From the NCBI GenBank assembly GCA_902806575.1, contig CADCXD010000010.1, positions 2,852,001-2,916,000 of the forward strand: 64,000 bases of DNA, in the 5' to 3' direction. This DNA comes from Jackrogersella multiformis. Taxonomy: Eukaryota > Ascomycota > Sordariomycetes > Xylariales > Hypoxylaceae. Positions within the stretch are counted from its first letter, which is position 1. Each line of letters opens with the position of its first letter. The notes beneath the pieces are model-generated. The model searched no databases. It was not told the DNA's origin and saw only the letters and a list, made by a program, of their open reading frames with translations. Positions 11,103-24,912 of the stretch are shown here, piece by piece. The translations under genes and the position numbers were made by a program.

Positions 11103-12695
11103 ATGCCCATACGAATCCGACGAAGCCGCTGTTGTAAATTCCTCATCTGCTTTATCGTCGGCTTCATCACAGCAATCCTTTGTATGGTCCTCTTCCGCCC
11201 TAGTACCACCGCCCTCACCTTAAACCGTATCTCCAGCTCTTTATTTGCGACAATGACGCAGGGAACAGTGGCGAGGAAACCCGTCGTCGTCGTCGTCGGC
11301 TCGGGTCTTGCCGGTCTATCCGCCGCACATGAAGCACTCCGAACTGGAGCCTCCGTCCGTATGTTAGACCGCGCAGCTAAGCCAGGCGGTAACAGCATAA
11401 AGGCCTCGTCTGGTATCAATGGTGCCGGCACGCAGTTCCAGAAACAGATAGGTATCACCAACGATGACAGTTTCTACTCCGATACCGTACGCTCGGCCGG
11501 AACTAGGTTCGCAGAGAGTAGTCCTCCGGTTGACCGCAAGGCCCTTGTTGAGATACTAACAAGTCATTCCGAGAGCGCCGTCAATTGGCTCTCCGGCGAG
11601 TTGAATATTGATTTGAGTGTCGTGGCGCAACTAGGTGGACATTCAGTCCCCCGAACGCACCGCGGTGGTGGACAATTGCCTCCCGGAGCCGCAATTGTGT
11701 CGGCTTTGTTAAATGAACTAAAAGCCAACTCAAACTTCTCCCTGGAGAATTTGGCTGAGGTAGATGAGCTGCTTACTAGCGACGATGCTGTTAGGGGGGT
11801 TCGCTACCGCACTTCTGATGGCCAGACGCACGAGCTTGAGGGACCAGTGGTATTCGCGGTTGGAGGGTTCGCTGGGGATGCACATGGTTTGCTATCAAAA
11901 TACCGACCCGACTTAACGGGAATTCCGTCTACAAACGAGGCACGTCCTGCTTCTCATGGCCTGCTTTCGGCTATCGAGGCTGTGTTCGTCGACATGGATA
12001 GTGTGCAAATTCACCCGACGGGCTTCGTTGACCCCAAGGACCCCGGCTCGGCGTACAAGTTCCTAGCTGCTGAGGCCCTTCGGGGTGAAGGTGGCATCCT
12101 ACTTTCTGGTCAAGGGGAAAGGTTCATTAACGAGCTGCAAACTCGGGACGTAGTCAGCGCTGCGATTATGGCTTTGCCGCAATCGATAGTTGACAAGACA
12201 AGACAATGGGAAACCACATTGCTCCTCGACCCTGGCGCGTGCGAGGCCGCTGCGTCGCATATAGGGTTCTATGTCTGGAAGGGCTTGGTCCAGAAGAAGA
12301 AAGTCAGGGACCTAGCGCCGGAGGTTATTGCATCAGTGGACAAGTACGCAACTATCGTCGCGGAGCACGGCGAAGACACGTTGGGGAGGAAGACTTTCGG
12401 TCACTGGAGATTACCACCTGGCGAGGCAAATCGAGACAAGGAGGTATGCGTGGGGACGGTAACTCCAGTGATACACTTCACGATGGGAGGTGTGGCGTTC
12501 GATTCACGGGCACGGGTTTTGCGAGGGAAGGAAGGTGGTGCCCTAACGCCTATCCCCGGTATATGGGCTGCAGGTGAAATCACTGGTGGCATACATGGCT
12601 CTAACAGGCTTGGCGGTTCGTCATTGCTCGAATGTGCCGTGTTTGGCAGAATTGCTGGAGCTGAGGCGGCGAAGAGTTTGACGAACGTATCATGA
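11103..12695 (+). CDS. Soluble fumarate reductase-type flavoprotein (Osm1/Frd1-like)
   Basis: An intronless ORF of 530 residues. Residues about 12-32 form one hydrophobic segment in a basic context, which could be a membrane anchor or organelle-targeting sequence; an internal ATG at residue 51 (MTQGTVARKP) would give a shorter cytosolic form. A dinucleotide-binding motif GSGLAGLSAAHEA follows. Active-site elements of fumarate reductases are visible: HPTGF, EALRGEG, LQTRDVVSA, HFTMGG and GSNRLGGSS. Known: the family reduces fumarate to succinate using FAD, helping to reoxidise FADH2 or NADH when oxygen is low. Odd: the TGDG motif usual before HPTGF reads ASHG here (in ARPASHGLLSAIEA), so activity or FAD contacts may differ. 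The neighbours are unrelated. Confidence 0.9.
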   Translation: MPIRIRRSRCCKFLICFIVGFITAILCMVLFRPSTTALTLNRISSSLFATMTQGTVARKPVVVVVGSGLAGLSAAHEALRTGASVRMLDRAAKPGGNSIKASSGINGAGTQFQKQIGITNDDSFYSDTVRSAGTRFAESSPPVDRKALVEILTSHSESAVNWLSGELNIDLSVVAQLGGHSVPRTHRGGGQLPPGAAIVSALLNELKANSNFSLENLAEVDELLTSDDAVRGVRYRTSDGQTHELEGPVVFAVGGFAGDAHGLLSKYRPDLTGIPSTNEARPASHGLLSAIEAVFVDMDSVQIHPTGFVDPKDPGSAYKFLAAEALRGEGGILLSGQGERFINELQTRDVVSAAIMALPQSIVDKTRQWETTLLLDPGACEAAASHIGFYVWKGLVQKKKVRDLAPEVIASVDKYATIVAEHGEDTLGRKTFGHWRLPPGEANRDKEVCVGTVTPVIHFTMGGVAFDSRARVLRGKEGGALTPIPGIWAAGEITGGIHGSNRLGGSSLLECAVFGRIAGAEAAKSLTNVS

Positions 12696-15600
12696 GAATC
12701 TAGGATGTTATCTGGGTATGATGATGGTATTACATAGTTTTACGGGCTCTGGGGTTAGGAATGGATTAGAGAAACATAAATTTATCGCTATTCTACATGG
12801 GAGGTCTTTTTTAAGTGACTAGAGAATGTTCACAGACCCTCATCTGAGATCACGTCGATGAAGATGTGAGTTTACTCCGTGCGAACCAATCTCCCCTTTT
12901 TAACATACCCAAGAAGGCTAATGTCTTCCTAGATTAGACTTCACAAAGTCTCTAAGTTTTCAAAATAATATCGAAGATACTGACATTACTACCCATTTAA
13001 CAATAAAGTTGTAAGGTACCTGGGTATTTATCTAAAATAATGAAGCACAGTAGTCAAGATCGTATTAAGCAGGCGAAATTAGTCCTCTTCCCCTCGTTCG
13101 ATATGGTACACTTCCAGTCGTTGATAGAATGAACGCTCCCTGTCCAACGTAAGTTCGTATATATTGCGAATACAAGTCAGAAAGTACTTGAGGACAGGTC
13201 TTGTAACCCTATATATACTGGAGGCTAGGGAGACATCATCTTTATATTAATATACGGATTGTTCTTGCGTTACCTAGGTAGAAAGGCGACTTAATAGAAG
13301 CTGGCCAATCAATGGTCACTAGGAAAATCCAAGCGAAATCTTAGACACTTCAACGAACATCGGAGTTTCAGCACCAGCAACATGCAGCTTCACTGGGGGA
13401 GGGCAATAAATGAAGCTTCCCGAGTCATTACATGTTATGATTGAACTCGAGATCCGAGTCTCGATGGAAAAGCACAGGATCCGCGGTTTGTTAGATCTGG
13501 AGGCGATGATGCAGATCAAGAGGTGACTACGACGTAGTGGGCTGCGAGGGCTGAGACATAGAGACCTGCTGCATGTATAGGCGAGTGCGGCCGGTTTTTG
13601 AAGGCATACCTTCATACCCACATCGACGAGTTCTTCTCGCCAATATTTAAATTTCGAGACTCAAACTGGACTGTAGTTGGTCGCTATTCCCGAGACTTAT
13701 GAGTCATTTCGAGCGGTGGGCTCGACGTAGAAGTCCTCAAGCATTGATACCCTAGATTATATGAGCGATGTGGATACATTGTTGGTGAATAGTATTGATG
13801 TATGTATATACCACCTGTATACGGATGTCGCTAGAATCTCCGAGGAGTCTTTCGACGTCGGAGTAGCAAGCCGCGCCAATAATAAATATACACGTCAGAT
13901 TCATGGTGCTCGGCTGCATTGACTCTGGATCATGTGCATCTGATGACGATGAAAGTTATAGCAGGGAATAAACTGGATGTATAGCATCATGGATAGCCGT
14001 GGATTAGAAAAATACCCAGCATAGAGGGCGGGATTTTTGAGGACGGATGCTCCGCTCAAGCGGCCGTTTCACGCGGCCCGTCTGCATCATTGAAGCGGTG
14101 ACAACGCCATCACCACACCGAGCGTATGGACCATGCCCCACCGCTGCGTATGCAAATGCCACATCCGTTCCTCCAGGTAGAAGTGCAAGTGATCAAGTCT
14201 GGAGGATGGTTGGCATGTACTATGCAGTAGTCGTTGCGTCTTAAGCGCGGACAACCAATGCATACCTAGATATTCAGTGATTGGGTATACTTACGCCGTT
14301 ACTGTGGACTGAGATGCATCTCAGTATGTGGGACAGAATACACCCGATGCTTTATTCATCCCATGAGGTAGAGAAAAGGCTACATGACTTGCAGCCTGCC
14401 GATACGAATCCCATAACCGTAGCATACACTAGTAGTAGCATGTATGCCCGGCTTACTCTTCCATTAAATGGTCCTTGCTCATATGAAGCATCAATGAGAA
14501 TATCGGATCCGAAATCCGAAGAGTCTCCACGTCGCCTATTTCGGCTTCTAGCGGGCGAGAGGACCCGAGCGATCTGTATAATATTTCTACACTAAACCTG
14601 GCCTGAGATCCCAACCTTGTCTCTTGTCTCTTGGAGTTCGGGGGCCAAGGCGCGTTTCATCAACATGATTTACCTAGTTAGTTGCCTACATTAGGTACCG
14701 TTGGTGATCCTTTTCTCCTTAGACTACCTATTATCTGATGACCGCTTTCGTGTTCTTGGGCGCGGGGTAGTATCGAAGGATTAAAAATATAATAAAAACC
14801 GGTTCACATTTAGAGCCGATCAGGATCGAATAAGCGAAAAGGGGTTCATTCATAAGTACCAAGATCGAGACACCTAAGGCTGTCAGTTAACCTTTTTAAG
14901 AATGATAATGTTTAACTAACCAATAGTAAAATAGCACCTCGCTGTGCCGTACTAATAGCCCTCGTTAGCATGAACATCAAACATGGCGAACGGACTTGAA
15001 ACGAAACATCTACATACTGTACTATGTTAGTAGCAGTCCTTCTGAGCTATCCTGCAAGTGGCTAGGGGGAAATTTCCACGATAGTTGCGAATTAACAATC
15101 GAAAAGAGATTGCACATTTAGGGGTGACGCCATCATCTTGACCCTCGATGCTGAAGGTACCTAGAGTTAGCGTAGATGTTTGACTTACTCAATGGTAAGG
15201 GTAAAAATACCATGTTTCAGAGCTTCGATATCGTGAGAATTGACGCCGGTGCCCCTGAATAACTAGGTACATGTTAGAGACTTTAAGGAACTGCACTTGC
15301 GATTATTTAAGCCGATGATAGTTTTGATAAAATCTTCTAGGGCTGAAGCACGCTGTATCCGTAGGATTGTTTGAGATCGTCCCGACTGACTGGGAACCAC
15401 ACGCGCCTTACGACTTGTTATTGGCATAAATAGTGTCTGAACTTACCCCTTGGTAATAATTGAAGTTATATAGTATCCACAACATCAACTTGTTATATAC
15501 TAGTACTTTGGCGGCACTCGAGATGCCAGCGTGTATATATGTATAATTAATAATATTTACCTACTCTAAAATAAGTAACTACCTACCTAAGGTAGGTAAT

Positions 15601-16911
15601 TAATCGTAAATAAGTTAAGAGGTCACCCAAAAAACGGACACTTGCATGGTACACCCATAGGTCAGATTCTCCAGGTAGTAGGTAGGCATATAAAGAGCTC
15701 GGACGAATAGGTAACTTGTCCATATTGAGCTTCCTTGGCGTCAAACAACTTCGTCAGATCTGGGAATTGCAAGGAACTCATCGACTTCCAAGGTTCTTCG
15801 TCTAGCCTACCTACCTAGGCAGTAAGTAGGTTGGTAGGTTGGTAGGCATGGAGTTGAGAGGACTTTTTGTCTTCACTCCACATAAGCCTTAAGCTAAACT
15901 AGGCTTTGTAATTTTCACTCAAGACCTTCGATTCCCGGTCAACTGACTGGGGTTGCTTTGATGGTGGGTAACATTACTGCGGGATGGTCGCCTATCCAGC
16001 CAGTCATGGCTCTTTTCGAAATGAGTTATCATTTCCAACCACCCCCTTTGCGGCTCGATATTCTATATTTTCATATTTTCATCGTTGGCCGCAACCGGGC
16101 CGCTTATAAATTTCGGCCGTTAGACAAATCAGAAGAGACCTCCTCTCCATATAGTGTATAGCCGCGCCCCTTGTCAGAAACGCACTGGTCATCAATTAAT
16201 TTGACGGCAGCCAACATGAACGAGACACGATTTCTTCCCAGTTGTTTTGGCCTTCAATTTTTTGGCCTTCGCTTTCGTTTGAGTCTTTTCAGCTCTACGC
16301 CATCTACATATTTTTGTGACAACTTTTATGAGCAACGGCCGAGTGGCATTTTATTTTCCTTGCTCTGCAATATAGGTATGCAAGATGCCATCATCATCAT
16401 CTCCAAGGTTTCCCTGCTTGTGGTGGACCTTCAGCTCCCCTGTTAGGTAAACGAGATTCTACACAGGCACTATAGAATTCGATTGATCCTGTGCTCAGAC
16501 CTGCTGGCGCCCCAAGCGATGTCAGAGAAACCGGAACTACTATGTACGTACCTAGCTGCGTAGTCGGAACAGAAGGATTCGGCGCTGCTATGGGAGCTTT
16601 GCTAGTGCATTTCATCCGTTCCCAGGAACCAGGGACGCCTCATTAGCCCCTCTATCTCTCTTGCGACTCGAGTCACGATCAAATGTGAGTGATGGAGAGC
16701 TCCTTATCTGTGTGAATAGCTTCACGCCGCCCCATTCATGACTTGCATCATGTGGTAGCCACTGCGTACCTAGGGTGCCTGACCAACCTCCTACTATGTA
16801 GGTAATACCTAAAGAGAGGTAAACACATATACATACCTATGCAAGATTTGTACCACCTTACCAAACTGGACGACCAGCCGGAGCAGAGATGCAGTCGAGT
16901 CCCTCTTTTTT

Positions 16912-16958
<47 letters not shown>

Positions 16959-18125
16959 GATGTCGCTATGCACTGCCGTTTCTTCCGCGGCCATTGGCGG
17001 ATAATCCAAAAAGCAAGCATCTCGTTCACCCCTATGTACAGCCCCGATATGCAAGGTAGGTAGGAGAGAGGATCCCAGCTCTCGAAAGGTCCCTTGCCCG
17101 ATGATACCCTACGCTGCCAGGCTAGATATGTACTTCAGTCATGGAGAGGATCAGATTGTACAGTTCCAAGGTGTATGTACCTTTACCCCAGTCAGCTGAA
17201 CGAGGGGCCGTTGCTACGATACCGAAGACGAGCGACATTTCTGCACTAAAAGCTACCCGCTTTGCCTCCAGCCTGCTGCTCAGGGACGGTCTCTCCCGTC
17301 CGCCATCCGACGCCGCGACGTTTCTAGCGTGGTCTTTACAGACGCCATTTCAATATTTTCTTCATCTAGGATTAGATACATAGTAGTACTTGGTACCTCT
17401 CCACGATCTTGTTGGAAGCTCCTTTGTCAGGTTTATATCCCTTGACCATGCTGTCGACGTCCGAGAGCTAGGATCTTGCTTTCACGACAGCAAGAAGTAC
17501 CTACTCGTGTACACAGCTTGTTCTGCATGAAACTTGGTAGTAGTTTTCCAAGTTGTTGATAAGTGTAGGTATTCTGGATATAAACCCAAGCCGATCCCCT
17601 TGCCGAGTTCACGATCCTCCTCGGCATCGTCACTGCTATAGAGTTCCTCTTTATCTCCTTCGCTCAGGCTCTTATTTCCTACGCGTGCTGCATACGCTCT
17701 CTGCATTATAGAGATCTCTCGTTTCTCTCCCTCCTATTTCTCGTGTTCTAGACCTTTTCAAATTTCGTCAGTCGACCACGTCAAATCTCGGCTCGGGAAG
17801 CCCTCACTCTCATCTTGCATTTGCATACGCCCAGAAATACAACCGCACGCGCATTCGACATACACATTACTACATTAATATTTCTATTCTAAGCGCCAGC
17901 CAACCACTCTCCCGCCACCCACACATATACGACACACGGTCCCGGCCAGCTAAGAAACAGTACACAGTCCTCAGCTGCCGCCTGCCTTGCTATCCTGGTT
18001 CATTGTCGGCGGAGTACTCCTGTACATTCTTTGTCGTCCGGCGTAGCCAAGCTGTCTTATAATATCTCTTTGGGGCCATTCCTTCTTGGTCCTTAGTCTT
18101 TCGATTCCAGAGAAGAATCGTCAAA
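12696..18125. other. Gene-poor 5.4-kb AT-rich region
   Basis: I find no ORF with protein-like composition, intron signals or recognisable motifs. The longer ORFs (13319-13621, 14047-14595, 15958-16446) look like chance. The region holds CCTAGGTAGG palindromes (15575-15600, 15805-15845), a CTTT microsatellite (about 16908-16958), and pyrimidine-rich DNA at 17700-18120 that probably is the promoter and leader of the gene at 18126. Confidence 0.55.
16908..16958 (+). repeat. (CTTT)n microsatellite
   Basis: About twelve uninterrupted CTTT units follow a short T run, the longest simple repeat in the window. The Lys/Glu-rich ORFs read from its other strand are artefacts of the repeat. Confidence 0.95.
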
Positions 18126-18986
18126 ATGCAGTCAAAACGTCTACTCGCCTTGCTATCGGCTTTTGCCCTCTCATCTGCGTCTCCTCTACGACGTAGGTGC
18201 GGCAACAGTACCATCCCGACCCCAAATAATCCGGCCCCTGCCCCCCCAGTAGCTTCGATTCCAACACTACCCACCACCGGTTGTAAGTCTTTTCCTAATT
18301 TATTTTTTCTCTCCTTTTTTCCCCTACCAAACAAACACTAACATCACGTAGCTGGCACTCAACTCGCCGGCCCCGACGCCTCCACGCTGAAGCACATCCT
18401 CGTCGGCCACGGGATCCAGAACTACACCTGCAGCGCGGCGGGCGCCCTAGCCTCTTCCATCGGCGCGCTGGCCGTGGTCTGGGACATAACAGCGCTGTAC
18501 CCGGGGTCCTCGCCGTCTGCGCTCTCCGCCGCCGACTTCAACGTGCTCACCTCCAAGGTTCTGCGCACGACGGCCCTGCCGCTGAACATGGCGGCCGACG
18601 GCAGCGGCGGCGCCGTGTCGGCCTCGCCGTTTCCCGCCGCGGCGGACCTGGCCATCGACGGCGTCGCGGGCGCCGTCAAGTTCATGGGCCACCACTTCTT
18701 CGACCTGACCAACACGCCCACGTTCGACCTCACCGGCGCGGACGACAGGGAGCTGTTCAAGGGGAAGAAGGACGCCAACGTCTCCGCGCCGAGCGACGCC
18801 GACAAGGGCGTAGACCCAGCCACCGGCGCCGTAGACTGGCTGCGCCTGAGCGACAAGGGCACCAGCACGGGCGTCAGCCTCGTCTACCGCGTGCTGACGG
18901 CCGGCGGCAACCCGGAGCCCTGCGCGGAGGCGGGCGAGAACCAGAGCATACCGTATAGCGCTCAGTACTGGGTCTACTCGAACTAA
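18126..18986 (+). CDS. Secreted DUF3455 protein (often mislabelled malate dehydrogenase)
   Basis: Two exons (18126-18282, 18352-18986) encode 263 residues. A clear signal peptide (MQSKRLLALLSAFALSSASP, about 1-20) is followed by a Pro-rich segment (about 30-50) and then the domain. The phase-1 intron joins GGT-T to CT-GGC. The domain pattern fits DUF3455: LKHILVGHGIQNYTC, a DITALYP segment, VKFMGHHFFD (family-typical G-x-H-x-F), and a final WLRLSDKG, VYRVLTAGGNPEPC and AQYWVY. Known: widespread in fungi, function unproven; the malate dehydrogenase label has no enzymatic basis that I can see. Exon 2 is strikingly GC-rich, above its neighbours, which also produces a 200-codon antisense shadow ORF. 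Likely extracellular. Confidence 0.87.
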
Positions 18987-20169
18987 GCTAACTTCGGTGC
19001 GGTCCGTCGCGTGCAAGATATAAATATGTGGATTGGAGCACCTATCCAAAGGAAAAGTTTTGGGCGGAGGATCTGACTCGGTAGGACGAGACAGGCTGGC
19101 GTTACGGTTTACGTTTACTCGGGATTACATCAGGGCGAGGTTTTGGCTGGATGATGCTACGTTCTTAGGCTGGGTTTGCCTCCTTTTATTTATTACTTCC
19201 TACCTAGGTACCTAACGTAGATATAATTGTCTTCGTTGGCGGTTCCGCCGGCTGCGGTGGGTGGCCTGCGTTGCCACATCGTAATGTATAAACAGCAAAG
19301 CAGGATATACCCTCCTTTTTCGGGTTCTTATTCTCCTGGGAAGAAGCGGTGTATATAAGAGCAGCAACAATATTTATGAATCTTGATATTCATATCAATA
19401 AACATCATTTTGTTTTGGTTGCCTCAGAATCCCGTCAAGACCGATGCTAACATCAATATTTACTCTTCGTTATATCCCTACTTTGACCTTCCTAATTAGA
19501 ACAGATTTCTCGCTCCGTGCTTCTTGCACGAGATCCTCTACGCGAAAACACGGCGTATAAGGTTAATAAAAACATGGCATTACCCCTGTTTACCTCAAAT
19601 CCGGACTAATTCGAGCTGAGAGTGGCACACTCAAAAAAAGAACAAGAGTAAGTAGGTACCTTGAAGTGATATACACATGGATGAAAGTTCATCACCTCCT
19701 GATCCACTTCAACACTACACACCCATATCAGAAATCCAAAACTCATAGGATCAATGCATATATATAAAGTCAAAATTCGTGGAAAGCTTCTTTTTAATAT
19801 TCATCGTAACCCAAGACTTGCAAATAATAATTTGAAGCCTCTTCTCGGCTGTCAAGTAAAAGTAGACCCCCCTCTCCCTTCTGCTCGTTACGAAAAGTCT
19901 CATTCGCTTAGGCGCCAATTCACCTGCTAGGCGTATCGCCCAATCTAACCTACCTTGTCCGTCCCAAAAAATAGACAGGTTCCGGGTAGGCAAGTACCCG
20001 AACGCGATTCGAATGCACGTCACCACAGAAGATATTCTTTTCTTCGAATCTTCTCATTGTAGCAGCTAAATCGCTTTGGAAAACTTGGGCACTTGTTCTT
20101 CGTTTCTTCGGTTGCATCTACACCCGCCGTCACAGCCGCCACAGCCAAAGCGCGCTGGACGTAGAGATT
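18987..20169. other. Convergent intergenic region
   Basis: Lies between the stop codons of the DUF3455 gene and the MAP kinase, so it should hold both 3' UTRs. AT-rich with one ACCTAGGTACC palindrome near 19203. No gene seen. Confidence 0.55.
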
Positions 20170-21796
<1,627 letters not shown>

Positions 21797-23798
21797 TATG
21801 GAAGTCCGAGCTTCGGGATCTCCTACTATTGATACGACACGGTTCGCGGTTGCGGATTTGCGCTTCGGCGTTGTAATTAGCTAGTGAAGATCGAGTTGCG
21901 ACTCTAGCTAATTCAACTTCATGTGTGAAGGTAGTTCCAAAACCACCTAGGTAACGATACGGACAAAGGATGACGACGGAGATCAACCAGTCAGTCAGTA
22001 ATAAAAAGTTCTTTAGAAACGTCAAGAAAGAGTGTTTAATATCCAAGAATTATCAAGTAATTTTGTCCCGTCTGGTCTTGTCTACACTGAAGGACACGGT
22101 GGATTCTTAAAGATAAAACTATGACGAAGCTGACGAGAGCGAGAGCGAGAGCAAGGGGAAGAATTGGGCAAAAGGAAGTAAGCAGAGCTTATGGGGGACT
22201 CCAAGGATGGTGGATGTGGATGTGGATGGTTGCTTTGGGTGTTGGATGGATGTAAGTTATTTTTATTTTATTCTTAGACAAAATAAAGATAAAATAATAA
22301 ATGATAATCTAAGGAAATACGTCGACAAAGCTGCTAATCACAACCTGATTGGCGATATAGCTCTAAGGGCTAATATAGAAAGAGCAAGCAAGTTAACCCT
22401 AAGACGGAATAGAGATGACGATGTGACCTTGCCAAATTGCTAAAAAAGATGAAAGATGGAAAATAAAATACCTCCTCCAGCTAGAAATAAAATTTAAAAG
22501 AAGGCTATCTAGGTACCTACATAAGGTAGGGTAGGTACCCAGGTAGGCATCATCTATCGTGTGCCTGCCTGCTTATGCGCTGTGTGTAACTCAAACAACC
22601 TAGGACAACCTGGGAAGTATTTGGCTCGAAGAGATCGAAGGAGGGGAAAATCTGACTGGGAGAATCCTTGGCCGGAGGTGATATGGAAGGAGGGGGAGAA
22701 GGTAGAGGGGGCGGATGGAGGGGAATGGAGATGGAGGGGCGCGCAGGCAAGGGCAAGGGCAAGGGGCAATTCCCAATGCGAGGCAGTCGTCGTCCCTGTG
22801 GGATCATTTGTTTTCCCCACAAGGCGACTGCCATCGTTCGTTGGTCATTTTTCCGGACCTGGCCCACAGTTTCCGGTTCCAAGACTTGAAGACAGCGCCA
22901 ATAACAGGTACCTCGTACATAGGCTACCTAAAGGCTAGGACGGATAGATGCCAGGGCTAGGTTGCCCCCCCTGCTCGCCTTATAAGCGCCCACTACCGGC
23001 CCTTAATTGGGCTGACTTGTGAAAGTAATTTCACATTAGGATTAGGAATTAGCAATTATCATTAGGAATTACGAACGTCAGTACATCGTATTAGACAAGG
23101 AATCTTGAAGATACGAAATACATATTCATCGATTAGTCGCGCTTCAAATTCTGTCCGATTATCTAAGGTTAGGTACCTTAAGTACCTAGGTAGTTGGAAA
23201 TATGTATATAAATGAAGAGGATAAAAAAGATAAAACAGATAAAAGAACATATCCATTCTGTTTATTATTAGAACATGTAAAGGTATCATTACTTTGGGGG
23301 CTGAGCTGAGGCTGAGAAGAGCAGGCCTAGCCCCCAAAAATATACCTAATCTATAGGTATGTCTATATGTGTATACCTTGGTATATATTCTTCGTCTGTA
23401 TTCGCTCATTGGCTTGCGTCATTCGTCGGCTACCATTGCCTTGTAACTTGTAACATGTCGACTTATCAGACTTTCTATCGTTCCCTTTTCCAGGATGCTA
23501 GCAACGTTGTGGGAACGCTGTGGTTCATTAGGTAGGTACCTAGGTATGTATGTACCTAGGCACATAGCCTGTATACCTATATCACGAGCATTTAGCGCTG
23601 ACAACCTTGAAGGAGAGTTGGCTAACGTTGCTCGTAAAAGCAATCCTACCAGGTAGGCAGTTTTACGCTTAACAGGGTACCAAATCTTGAGTGCTGAACT
23701 CATCATTCACAGACTTTGGTTGATCCACCATGCATGCTCATAAAAAGTCTATTAGCCGGTCTATATTATAATTGAAGAAGCCTGGGTATCATTATAGT
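21797..23798. other. Upstream region of the MAP kinase gene, with a purine-rich tract
   Basis: Between the kinase start and the phosphatase stop I see no gene. A G-rich purine tract occupies about 22637-22770 and a smaller GAGAGC-type tract lies at 22133-22160; both are upstream of the kinase. CCTAGGTAGG-type palindromes occur near 22510-22545, 23170-23195 and 23525-23560. TAGGTAGGCAGG-like repeats seen around 21590-21650 lie in the first intron of the kinase gene. Confidence 0.55.
22637..22770 (+). repeat. G-rich purine tract with GGGCAA repeats
   Basis: The + strand is almost entirely purine with many GGGG and GGAGG runs, then three AAGGGC-type units near 22748-22765. It lies about 0.85-0.97 kb upstream of the MAP kinase ATG. 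Such tracts can form G-quadruplex or triplex structures; no function is shown here. Confidence 0.6.
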
Positions 23799-24522
23799 TT
23801 ATGCAGTTGTCTTGGTGATGGTGACATCGGGAAACGTCTGCTCTAGGAAATTTGTTGAAAATCTCTTGCACTGCTCAAATGCCGTCTCGAAAGCGTTACG
23901 GCCAACATAGTACGGATCTTGCACCACCTCCTTGCGGCCCGTGCCCGAAAACTCCCCAAAGAGCATCACTTGCGCCTTGGACGAAGCTAACTTATGACTT
24001 CTGTTCCTCCAGCGCTCGAGATCCTTCAGGTTCTCGTTGTCCATCGCGAAGATGTAGTCGAAGTCTCGGAAGTCGCTATCGCGGACCTATAGGTAGTTAT
24101 ACATTAGTGTCCACTACCATAGGTCACCGAGCCAGTCCGTCCTATTCTAAGCTCTAACTGACCCTTCGTGCCGCGTGCATGTAGTTCACGACGCCATGGT
24201 CTGCGAGAGTCGACATTGTCCGAGAATCGGGTTCGTCACCGGTGTGATATCCGCCTGCCACATCATATCAGAATAAGCATGAGCTGTATAGAAATGCAAG
24301 TAGGGGAATAGGCGAGTATTCTGTCAGCTAGGTCTTCGTACCTGTCCCGCACGAGTCCACCCTGTCGACGAGGCTGCAGTACGGCGACGACTTGTCTTCT
24401 ACAATGGAACGGAAGACACCTTCAGCCATGGTGGATCTGCAGATGTTGCCTAAGCAAACAAAAAGGACCGAGATCTTTGGCGGATGCGCTGCAGCCCCCG
24501 AGGTCGCAGTCGTACTCGACAT
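23799..24522 (-). CDS. Low-molecular-weight protein tyrosine phosphatase
   Basis: Three exons (24522-24342, 24254-24163, 24086-23799) encode 186 residues. The signature P-loop is complete: VCLGNICRS with nucleophile Cys23 and Arg29, near the N terminus as in all LMW-PTPs. The general-acid region is DPYYVG, and GDEPDSRTMSTLADHG and DFDYIFAMDNENL match the family. Introns interrupt CGTG|GYHTG and ARR|VRDSD, both in phase. Known: cytosolic enzymes dephosphorylating phosphotyrosine; the yeast counterpart is Ltp1 and that of fission yeast is Stp1. The N-terminal 16 residues (Ser/Thr/Ala-rich) are an extension. Its stop lies about 2 kb from the MAP kinase start on the same strand; I infer no functional link from position alone. 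Confidence 0.93.
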
Positions 24523-24912
24523 CGTGAAGTTTGGTCCGCTGCGGGTTTCCGTAGTGATTTCGAAAGGTTCCGAAGTTCTAATTGTATTAATAGTAGATCT
24601 GTTGGCTGGGCTTTTAGCGGTAAATCATAGGTACCTCCACCTAGCATCTACGATAAGCATGATAAGATTGGAAGATCTTCGGTATATTAAATATGCTGCA
24701 TTTACCCCACATTATGTGCGCACCTACTACGTATTGTGGGGCAGTTTAAGATTCCGGAGCGGCGGCGGGATATCAGGTGACACCCTTTTGCGTGACCATA
24801 GCCCGGCCCCTTTTATCTGACATGAATAATACCTAGCTACCGGTACAAAAGAACTACATATGAGAATATAGATAGATGTACCAGTATCCTAAGTGGCTCC
24901 ATACCACTAACA

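Noticed and set aside
16748..17063. ORFs with (KERK)n or Phe/Leu/Ser repeats
   Set aside because: Translation of the CTTT microsatellite in different frames.
18447..19049. A 200-codon ORF antisense to the DUF3455 gene
   Set aside because: It exists because exon 2 is very GC-rich; its Arg/Gly/Ala/Val-biased product has no domain, and the sense strand is clearly the gene.
22561..22960. Overlapping ORFs of 73-125 codons on both strands
   Set aside because: All arise from the purine-rich tract; Gly/Arg/Glu or Pro/Leu/Ser composition only.
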